Below are positions 57,914-64,000 of a stretch of 64,000 nucleotides of DNA, in pieces. A program made the position numbers and the translations under genes. The notes under the pieces were generated by a model. That model worked only from the letters and a program-made list of their open reading frames with translations. It searched no databases and was not told the origin of the DNA. Source of the stretch: Pectobacterium polaris (GTDB lineage Bacteria; Pseudomonadota; Gammaproteobacteria; Enterobacterales; Enterobacteriaceae); the NCBI RefSeq assembly GCF_002307355.1, contig NZ_CP017481.1, positions 2,542,001 through 2,606,000 of the forward strand, in the 5' to 3' direction. Numbering within the stretch: the first letter of the stretch is position 1; each line of letters opens with the position of its first letter.

Positions 57914-58705
57914 ATGCCGGAAGGACCGGAAATTCGCCGGGCGGCCGATAAGCTGGTTGAGGCCGTCGTGGGAAAAACGCTGACGCGTGTTTGGTTTGCG
58001 TTTCCAGAACTGAAGCCATACGAAGCAGAATTGGTCGGGCAGCAGGTCAGGCAGATCGAAACGCGCGGAAAGGCGCTACTGACCTATTTTAGCAACGATC
58101 GGGTGCTGTATAGCCACAATCAGCTATATGGCGTGTGGCGCGTCGTGAATGCCGGTGAGTCGCCGGAAACGAAGCGAGATTTGCGCGTCCGGCTGGAAAC
58201 GCAGGGTCGCGCCATTCTGCTTTACAGTGCGTCCGATATTGAAATGCTGACGCCGGAGACGCTCTCGACGCACCCTTTCCTGCAACGTATTGGCCCTGAT
58301 GTCTTGGATCTCTCACTGACGCCGGAACAGGTATGTGAGCGTCTGTTATTACCGCGCTTTCGCCGTCGCCAGTTCAGTGGGCTGCTGTTGGATCAGGCTT
58401 TTCTCGCCGGGCTGGGGAATTATCTGCGCGTCGAAATTCTCTGGCAGGCACAGCTTGCAGCACAACACACGGCAGCACAGTTGAATGAGGAACAGTTGCA
58501 GACGTTAAGTCGAGCGCTGCTGGAGATTCCCCGTTTGTCCTACAACACGCGCGGCAGCGTTGATGAAAATCGGCATCACGGGGCGATTTTTTCGTTCAAG
58601 GTTTTCCATCGAGAAGGGGAACGCTGCGAGCGCTGCGGCGGGATCATCGAAAGAACGATGCTGTCATCACGCCCATTCTATTGGTGCCCGAGTTGTCAGA
58701 GTTAA
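57914..58705 (+). CDS. nei: Endonuclease VIII
   Basis: Nei is a DNA glycosylase/AP lyase for oxidised pyrimidines. The 263-residue protein has the catalytic N-terminus PEGPE (Pro2 Schiff-base nucleophile, Glu3), Lys53, the helix-two-turn-helix region, and a C-terminal zinc finger CERCGG...CPSC. GGGAGTAAGGT lies before ATG 57914. The gene is 43 bases after pcp. Confidence 0.97.
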   Translation: MPEGPEIRRAADKLVEAVVGKTLTRVWFAFPELKPYEAELVGQQVRQIETRGKALLTYFSNDRVLYSHNQLYGVWRVVNAGESPETKRDLRVRLETQGRAILLYSASDIEMLTPETLSTHPFLQRIGPDVLDLSLTPEQVCERLLLPRFRRRQFSGLLLDQAFLAGLGNYLRVEILWQAQLAAQHTAAQLNEEQLQTLSRALLEIPRLSYNTRGSVDENRHHGAIFSFKVFHREGERCERCGGIIERTMLSSRPFYWCPSCQS

Positions 58706-58720
58706 TAATGTGAGTGATCT

Positions 58721-59146
58721 ATGCGCAAGATGAATACGTTAATTCCAGAAATGATTGTCTCTGACTTACAAAAGAGTCTGGAATTTTATTGTCACGTTTT
58801 GGGATTTCAGATTGAGTACGACAGGCCTGAAGATAAGTTCGCATTCCTTTCATTTCATGGGAGCCAACTGATGCTGGAACAGGATTATTTAACCGAGTCG
58901 CCCTGGCGTGTGGAACCATTAGAACTGCCGTTTGGTCGCGGTATGAATTTATCGATTGAGTGCCCGGATGCTCAGACGCTGGCGGCGGCAATTGAGCGTG
59001 CGGGCTATACGCTACGCAGACCGGTTGAAACGTGCTGGTATCGCGATCATGAGGTGTATCACGGGGAAAGTAATTTTCTGGTACAGGATCCGGATGGCTA
59101 TTTATTGCGATTCACGCAAAGTTTAGGCTGTAAGTCATCCCTTTAG
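58721..59146 (+). CDS. VOC-family protein (glyoxalase/bleomycin-resistance fold)
   Basis: A 141-residue protein with the vicinal oxygen chelate fold: IPEMIVSDLQKSLEFYCHVLGF at the start and FLVQDPDGYLLRF at the end, the typical beta-alpha-beta-beta-beta repeats. Related proteins bind bleomycin or act in metal-dependent chemistry, but the substrate is unknown. It lies 15 bases after nei and may be co-transcribed. The ATG at 58721 could be replaced by ATG 58730 (MNTLIPEM). E. coli has no such gene here. Confidence 0.88.
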   Translation: MRKMNTLIPEMIVSDLQKSLEFYCHVLGFQIEYDRPEDKFAFLSFHGSQLMLEQDYLTESPWRVEPLELPFGRGMNLSIECPDAQTLAAAIERAGYTLRRPVETCWYRDHEVYHGESNFLVQDPDGYLLRFTQSLGCKSSL

Positions 59147-59158
59147 TGCAGTTATAAC

Positions 59159-59182
59159 AAAGGCCGGAATCCCGGCCTTTTT
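59159..59182. terminator. Bidirectional terminator between the VOC gene and gltA
   Basis: AAAGGCCGG / CCGGCCTTT with an AATC loop, followed by TT, between the convergent VOC gene and gltA. Confidence 0.85.
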
Positions 59183-59199
59183 GATACGTACTGAATGGA

Positions 59200-60486
59200 T
59201 TAATCGTGTTTCAGATTGGATGCAAAGTCACGTTTGTCGTAGCCGGTATACAGCTGACGTGGACGGGCAATCTTGATGCCGTCGGCGTGCATTTCGCTCC
59301 AATGCGCAATCCAGCCCACAGTACGCGCCATCGCAAAGATAACGGTAAACATGGAAGACGGAATACCCATCGCTTTCAGGATGATGCCTGAGTAGAAGTC
59401 CACGTTCGGGTACAGTTTCTTCTCAATGAAGTACGGGTCGTTCAGCGCGATATGTTCCAGCTCCATCGCCACTTCCAGCAGGTCGTCTTTTCTGCCCAGC
59501 TCTTTCAGCACTTCATGGCAGGTTTCACGCATGACGGTAGCGCGCGGGTCGTGGTTTTTGTACACACGGTGGCCGAAGCCCATCAGGCGGAAGGAGTCGT
59601 TCTTGTCTTTTGCACGTTCGATAAACGCAGGGATGTGCTCCACGCTGCTGATTTCTTCCAGCATACGCAGGCAGGCTTCGTTCGCGCCGCCGTGTGCCGG
59701 TCCCCACAGCGAGGCGATCCCCGCGGCGATACAGGCAAATGGGTTCGCACCAGACGAACCAGCAGTACGCACGGTAGACGTCGAGGCGTTTTGTTCGTGA
59801 TCGGCATGCAGGATCAGAATACGGTCCATGGCACGTTCCAGCACTGGATTCACAACATATTCTTCACAAGGGGTGGAGAACATCATGTGCAGGAAGTTAC
59901 CCGCGTAGGACAGGTTGTTTTTCGGATAAACAAACGGCTGGCCCAGTGAATATTTGTAGCACATCGCTGCAACGGTCGGCATTTTGGACAGCAGGCGGTA
60001 GGCCGCGATTTCGCGGTGGCGCTCAATGTTAATGTCCAGTGAATCGTGATAGAACGCCGCCAGTGCACCGGTGACGCCGCACAATACGGCCATTGGATGT
60101 GAATCGCGACGGAAGCCGTGGAACAGACGAGTAATCTGCTCATGGATCATGGTGTGACGTGTCACGGTGGTCTTGAAGGTTTCATACTGTTCTACCGTCG
60201 GGACTTCACCGAACAGCAGGATGTAACAAACTTCAAGATAATTCGATTTTTCAGCCAGTTGGGCAATCGGGAAGCCACGGTGTAGCAAGATGCCTTCGTC
60301 GCCGTCGATATAGGTAATCTTGGATTCGCAAGATGCGGTAGAGGTAAAGCCGGGGTCAAATGTGAAGTAACCTTTAGAACCGAGGGGACGAATATCAATC
60401 TCATCATACCCCAATGTACCTGATAGGACATTTAGCTCAATTGGATCTTTACCCTCTAGAGTAAGAGTTGCTTTCTTATCAGCCAT
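59200..60486 (-). CDS. gltA: Citrate synthase (type II)
   Basis: GltA condenses oxaloacetate and acetyl-CoA at the entry of the citrate cycle. The 428-residue protein (427 in E. coli) has the type II N-terminal domain and the catalytic region with [12 protein letters not shown] and [14 protein letters not shown] (two catalytic histidines). It is divergent from the sdhCDAB operon, as in E. coli. Confidence 0.98.
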   Translation of the reverse strand: MADKKATLTLEGKDPIELNVLSGTLGYDEIDIRPLGSKGYFTFDPGFTSTASCESKITYIDGDEGILLHRGFPIAQLAEKSNYLEVCYILLFGEVPTVEQYETFKTTVTRHTMIHEQITRLFHGFRRDSHPMAVLCGVTGALAAFYHDSLDINIERHREIAAYRLLSKMPTVAAMCYKYSLGQPFVYPKNNLSYAGNFLHMMFSTPCEEYVVNPVLERAMDRILILHADHEQNASTSTVRTAGSSGANPFACIAAGIASLWGPAHGGANEACLRMLEEISSVEHIPAFIERAKDKNDSFRLMGFGHRVYKNHDPRATVMRETCHEVLKELGRKDDLLEVAMELEHIALNDPYFIEKKLYPNVDFYSGIILKAMGIPSSMFTVIFAMARTVGWIAHWSEMHADGIKIARPRQLYTGYDKRDFASNLKHD

Positions 60487-60875
60487 TTACAGTCTCCTTA
60501 GCGCTTTAATTTTAAATATTTTCACTGAAGAAATACCGTCATGCCTGTGCACCGGGCAGATAATGACCGGTGAAACTCTGTCGTGACACAGTCGTCAAAT
60601 AGGATACAGAGTAAGGCGGATAGCCGCATTCAGGATGAAAAATTCGTTCTCCAGGTAATTAACGATATTCAGATAAATGAGTGGTGCTCTGAATAGATTG
60701 TAGTCATTACCTATGACTTTTACGTGGACTCTCTTCACTGTTACATAAGTTACGCCAGTGTGGAAGTGTCGCCGTCGTGCTTTAACACATCATAAGGAAT
60801 TCAATCCCCTAGTTGTAATTGAAATGTTGAAGTTTTGTCAAATCAGATAATTAATTTTATATAAATTGTGAAATT

Positions 60876-60891
60876 CGTGATCTAAATCACT
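60876..60891. promoter_or_regulatory. CRP-like dyad in the gltA-sdhC region
   Basis: CGTGA-N6-TCACT matches the CRP consensus at eight of ten core positions. Its centre is about 80 bases before the predicted sdhC transcription start. sdhC of E. coli is CRP activated. Confidence 0.6.
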
Positions 60892-60928
60892 GTTCGGGGC
60901 AAATGTCACCAAACAGTTTGTATGGGAA

Positions 60929-60957
60929 TTGTAATGGGAATGTGAAGTACCTATACT
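60929..60957 (+). promoter_or_regulatory. sdhC promoter
   Basis: TTGTAA (60929-60934), a 17-base spacer and TATACT (60952-60957) form a good sigma-70 promoter. Transcription would start near 60964, leaving a leader of about 175 bases. Confidence 0.75.
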
Positions 60958-61000
60958 GCCGACAGGTCTCCGGAATCACCCTGCAGTAGGAGCACCCAGT

Positions 61001-61024
61001 ATGAAAGGATCATGCGCTGTTTAG
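61001..61024 (+). other. Possible seven-residue leader ORF before sdhC
   Basis: ATG with GTAGGAG eight bases before it encodes MKGSCAV and then a TAG stop, in the predicted sdhC leader. It is not recognised as a known leader peptide; it may be chance. Confidence 0.3.
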
Positions 61025-61138
61025 ACACCGGAATGTCGATGTTTGAGCGCGTATCATAAACCCACTTTCCAGGGCTGTAACTTTCATGCTGTCTGACCTC
61101 ACATCAGGCCCGGAGGAAGAAACAATAATAAAAGCTGT

Positions 61139-61528
61139 GTGGGCAAATCCGTGAAAAAACAAAGACCTGTCAATCTGGAATTGCAGACGATCCAGTTTCC
61201 CGTTACTGCGATAGCATCTATTCTTCACCGCGTCTCCGGCGTTATCACCTTTGTCGCTGTCGGTATTTTACTGTGGCTGTTAGGCACTTCTCTTTCTTCA
61301 GAGGAAGGGTTCCTGCGCGCTGCGGAAATTATGGATAGCTTCATCGTCAAGTTTATCGTTTGGGGCATCCTCGTCGCGTTGGCTTATCACATTGTTGGTG
61401 GTATACGTCACCTGTTGATGGATTTTGGTTATATAGAAGAAGACCTTGCCGCAGGTAAGCGTTCTGCAAATATCTCCTTTATTATTACTGTCGTGCTTTC
61501 AATTCTGGCTGGAGTCCTCGTATGGTAA
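61139..61528 (+). CDS. sdhC: Succinate dehydrogenase cytochrome b556 subunit
   Basis: SdhC anchors succinate dehydrogenase in the inner membrane and holds heme b and the ubiquinone site. The 129-residue protein has the conserved Ser27, Arg31 and heme ligand His84 in [11 protein letters not shown], with three membrane segments. The GTG at 61139 gives the E. coli length. Its ribosome site is weak, since the nearest GGAGG is 22 bases away, so the GTG at 61151 ([12 protein letters not shown]) is an alternative. It overlaps sdhD by seven bases. Confidence 0.95.
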   Translation: MGKSVKKQRPVNLELQTIQFPVTAIASILHRVSGVITFVAVGILLWLLGTSLSSEEGFLRAAEIMDSFIVKFIVWGILVALAYHIVGGIRHLLMDFGYIEEDLAAGKRSANISFIITVVLSILAGVLVW

Positions 61529-61869
61529 GCAATGCTTCTGCGTTAGGACGCAATGGCGTACACGATTGGTTACTGATTCGCGCTTCCGCCATCGTCATTG
61601 TTCTGTATGTAATTTATATTATTGGTTTTATTGCTACGGCTGGCGACATCACGTATGAAATCTGGCGTGGTTTCTTCGCGATGGCTCTCACCAAAGTATT
61701 CACACTGCTAACGTTATTTTCCATTCTGGTTCATGCCTGGATAGGGATGTGGCAAGTGCTGACCGACTACATTAAACCGCTGGCCTTACGCCTGACTTTA
61801 CAGTTGGCGATTGTCGTAGCGCTGTTGGTGTACGTCATTTATGGAACTATTGTGGTGTGGGGTGCGTGA
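61522..61869 (+). CDS. sdhD: Succinate dehydrogenase membrane anchor subunit
   Basis: SdhD is the second membrane anchor. The 115-residue protein has three membrane segments, heme ligand His71 in LVHAWIGMW, and Asp82-Tyr83 of the quinone site. It overlaps sdhC by seven bases and sdhA by one base (TGATG). Confidence 0.97.
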   Translation: MVSNASALGRNGVHDWLLIRASAIVIVLYVIYIIGFIATAGDITYEIWRGFFAMALTKVFTLLTLFSILVHAWIGMWQVLTDYIKPLALRLTLQLAIVVALLVYVIYGTIVVWGA

Positions 61870-63635
61870 TGAATTTGCCAGTCAGAGAATTTGATGCAGT
61901 TGTTGTGGGTGCGGGTGGCGCAGGTATGCGCGCCGCACTGCAAATTTCCCAAATGGGCCTGTCCTGTGCCCTGTTATCGAAAGTATTCCCAACCCGTTCC
62001 CATACTGTGTCCGCGCAGGGCGGTATTACCGTTGCGCTGGGCAACACCCATGAGGACAACTGGGAATGGCACATGTACGACACCGTAAAAGGGTCGGACT
62101 ACATTGGCGATCAGGACGCGATTGAATATATGTGTAAAACCGGCCCGGAAGCGATTCTGGAACTGGAACACATGGGATTACCGTTCTCCCGTCTGGATGA
62201 TGGAAGCATTTATCAGCGTCCGTTCGGTGGTCAATCCAAGAATTTTGGCGGCGAGCAGGCTGCGCGTACCGCAGCTGCGGCTGACCGTACCGGTCATGCC
62301 CTGTTGCATACGCTGTATCAGCAGAACCTGAAAAATCACACCACTATCTTCTCCGAATGGTACGCCCTCGATCTGGTGAAGAATCAGGATGGCGCGGTTG
62401 TCGGCTGTACGGCGATCTGTATCGAAACCGGTGAAGTCGTCTATTTCAAAGCGAAAGCGACCGTGCTGGCAACTGGCGGCGCAGGCCGTATTTACCAGTC
62501 CACGACCAACGCACACATTAATACGGGTGACGGCGTGGGCATGGCACTGCGTGCGGGCGTTCCGTTGCAGGACATGGAAATGTGGCAGTTCCACCCAACT
62601 GGTATTGCAGGCGCGGGTGTGCTGGTGACCGAAGGTTGCCGTGGTGAAGGTGGTTACCTGCTGAACAAGCATGGTGAACGCTTCATGGAACGCTATGCGC
62701 CAAACGCGAAAGATCTGGCTGGCCGTGACGTTGTTGCCCGTTCCATCATGATCGAAATTCGTGAAGGCCGTGGCTGTGAAGGCCCGTGGGGACCACACGC
62801 CAAGCTGAAACTGGACCATTTGGGTAAAGATGTTCTGGAATCCCGTCTGCCGGGCATTCTGGAGCTGTCTCGCACATTTGCTCACGTCGATCCGGTGAAA
62901 GAGCCGATTCCTGTTATCCCAACCTGCCACTACATGATGGGCGGTATTCCGACCAAAGTGAGCGGTCAGGCGTTGACGGTGAATGAGAAAGGCGAAGATG
63001 TGGTGATTCCAGGGCTGTTTGCCGTGGGTGAAATTGCCTGCGTCTCGGTCCATGGTGCTAACCGTCTGGGCGGTAACTCGCTGCTCGATCTGGTGGTATT
63101 CGGTCGCTCAGCGGGTATTCATTTGCAAGAATCGTTGGAAGAGCAGGGCGAAAGCCGTGATGCCAGCGAATCCGATATTGAAGCCTCGCTTGACCGTATG
63201 AACCGCTGGAACAATACCCGTTCAGGGGAAGATCCGGTGGAAATCCGCAAGGCGCTGCAATCCTGTATGCAGAATAACTTTTCGGTCTTCCGCGAAGGCG
63301 ATGCGATGGCGAAAGGGTTGGAAGAGCTGAAAGTGATTCGTGAACGCCTGAAAAATGCGCGTTTGGATGACACATCAAGCGAGTTCAACACCCAGCGTAT
63401 CGAGTGCCTGGAGCTGGATAACCTGATGGAAACTGCGTACGCGACAGCGGTATCGGCTAACTTCCGTACCGAAAGCCGTGGCGCGCACAGTCGCTTCGAC
63501 TACCCAGAGCGCGATGATGAAAATTGGCTGTGCCATTCGTTGTATCTGCCGCAAACCGACAGCATGACGCGCCGTGAGGTGAACATGCAGCCTAAACTGC
63601 GTCCGGCGTTCCCGCCGAAAATACGTACTTATTAA
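61869..63635 (+). CDS. sdhA: Succinate dehydrogenase flavoprotein subunit
   Basis: SdhA oxidises succinate to fumarate with covalently bound FAD. The 588-residue protein has E. coli length, [11 protein letters not shown] (FAD loop), the flavin-linked His45 in [11 protein letters not shown], and catalytic residues in [11 protein letters not shown] and CHYMMGG. ATG 61869 overlaps the sdhD stop; the frame is open four codons up. Confidence 0.98.
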   Translation: MNLPVREFDAVVVGAGGAGMRAALQISQMGLSCALLSKVFPTRSHTVSAQGGITVALGNTHEDNWEWHMYDTVKGSDYIGDQDAIEYMCKTGPEAILELEHMGLPFSRLDDGSIYQRPFGGQSKNFGGEQAARTAAAADRTGHALLHTLYQQNLKNHTTIFSEWYALDLVKNQDGAVVGCTAICIETGEVVYFKAKATVLATGGAGRIYQSTTNAHINTGDGVGMALRAGVPLQDMEMWQFHPTGIAGAGVLVTEGCRGEGGYLLNKHGERFMERYAPNAKDLAGRDVVARSIMIEIREGRGCEGPWGPHAKLKLDHLGKDVLESRLPGILELSRTFAHVDPVKEPIPVIPTCHYMMGGIPTKVSGQALTVNEKGEDVVIPGLFAVGEIACVSVHGANRLGGNSLLDLVVFGRSAGIHLQESLEEQGESRDASESDIEASLDRMNRWNNTRSGEDPVEIRKALQSCMQNNFSVFREGDAMAKGLEELKVIRERLKNARLDDTSSEFNTQRIECLELDNLMETAYATAVSANFRTESRGAHSRFDYPERDDENWLCHSLYLPQTDSMTRREVNMQPKLRPAFPPKIRTY

Positions 63636-63651
63636 TTGCGGAGATCAAACG

Positions 63652-64000
63652 ATGAAACTCGAATTTTCTATTTATCGTTACAACCCGGATGTTGATGATG
63701 CTCCGCGGATGCAGGATTATCAGTTAGAGGCAGAAGAAGGCCGCGACATGATGCTGCTGGATGCGCTGATGCTGCTGAAAGAGCAGGATCCGACGCTCTC
63801 ATTTCGTCGTTCCTGCCGTGAAGGCGTCTGTGGTTCTGACGGCGTTAACATGAACGGTAAAAACGGGCTGGCCTGTATTACGCCTGTTTCCGCGTTACAG
63901 CGTGGAAAAAGCAAAATTGTTATCCGTCCTTTACCGGGATTACCGGTTGTGCGTGATTTGGTAGTGGACATGGGGCAGTTCTATGCTCAATATGAGAAAA
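63652..64000 (+). CDS. sdhB: Succinate dehydrogenase iron-sulphur subunit (cut by window end)
   Basis: SdhB carries the [2Fe-2S], [4Fe-4S] and [3Fe-4S] clusters that pass electrons from FAD to ubiquinone. The window holds the first 116 codons of a protein of about 238 residues. The N-terminal ferredoxin domain is seen, with the [2Fe-2S] cysteines in SCREGVCGSD and GLACITP. GGAGATC lies before ATG 63652, 16 bases after the sdhA stop. The two C-terminal cluster motifs lie beyond the window. Confidence 0.96.
   Translation, partial: MKLEFSIYRYNPDVDDAPRMQDYQLEAEEGRDMMLLDALMLLKEQDPTLSFRRSCREGVCGSDGVNMNGKNGLACITPVSALQRGKSKIVIRPLPGLPVVRDLVVDMGQFYAQYEK

Larger units (their letters stand above)
60487..61138. 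promoter_or_regulatory. Divergent gltA-sdhC control region
   Basis: This 652-base gap holds a CRP-like dyad (60876-60891), an sdhC promoter (60929-60957), a tiny leader ORF (61001-61024) and a GGAGG at 61112-61116 that is too far from the sdhC start to be a normal ribosome site. The stretch 60590-60800 on the gltA side must hold the gltA promoter, which I cannot place exactly. ArcA control is expected from E. coli but no site was assigned. Confidence 0.65.

Noticed and set aside
1..64000. CRISPR arrays, prophage, transposases, toxin-antitoxin or restriction systems
   Set aside because: None seen. Repeats are limited to ERIC elements, tRNA copies and short local repeats.

Overview
The window is a chromosomal segment of an enterobacterium, most likely Pectobacterium or a close relative in the Pectobacteriaceae. 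The basis is protein similarity recalled from memory plus near-complete conservation of the gene order known from minutes 14-16 of the Escherichia coli chromosome (mrdA-rlmH-rsfS-nadD-holA-lptE-leuS, gltIJKL, lnt-corC-ybeY-ybeZ-miaB, ubiF, the metT-leuW-gln tRNA operon, asnB, nagCAB/nagE, glnS, fur, fldA, ybfE, ybfF, seqA, pgm, kdp, ybfA, phr, ybgI, pxpBCA, nei, gltA, sdhCDAB). ERIC repeats and a NagE without its IIA domain fit this placement. No database search was run.

Layout. 1-7146: a leftward block for cell elongation, ribosome maturation, NAD synthesis, the clamp loader, LPS assembly and leucyl-tRNA synthetase; cobC, which lies here in E. coli, is absent. 7456-11655: ybeL, then the glutamate/aspartate ABC importer gltIJKL with an internal terminator and an NtrC-like dyad upstream. 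11656-17613: lnt, corC, ybeY, ybeZ, miaB, with an ERIC element between ybeY and corC. 17841-21168: ubiF, two unrecognised accessory genes, then a six-gene tRNA operon; a copy of the tRNA terminator arm flanks one accessory gene as a direct repeat. 21321-28407: asnB and the N-acetylglucosamine genes nagC, nagA, nagB divergent from nagE; nagD is absent. 28504-31532: glnS, fur, fldA. 31533-34087: an AT-rich gap and an inserted chemoreceptor gene with a near-consensus sigma-28 promoter. 34250-38600: ybfE, ybfF, seqA, pgm and a small EamA-type membrane protein. 38683-46890: the complete kdpFABCDE potassium system, including a 29-codon kdpF with a GTG start, and with an ERIC element between kdpC and kdpD. 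47312-51109: ybfA and an inserted ABC importer of the ferric-iron/phosphonate type. 51519-59146: a DUF523-DUF1722 fusion protein, photolyase, ybgI, the 5-oxoprolinase genes pxpBCA followed by pyroglutamyl peptidase, nei and a VOC-fold protein. 59200-64000: gltA divergent from sdhCDAB, with sdhB cut by the window end.

Most of the window is conserved core genome. I found no CRISPR array, phage, transposase or obvious defence system. The most unusual parts are the accessory insertion at the tRNA operon terminator, the two ERIC elements inside operons, a possible CTG start for nadD, possible small ORFs upstream of fldA and sdhC, and the inserted chemoreceptor and ABC transporter.
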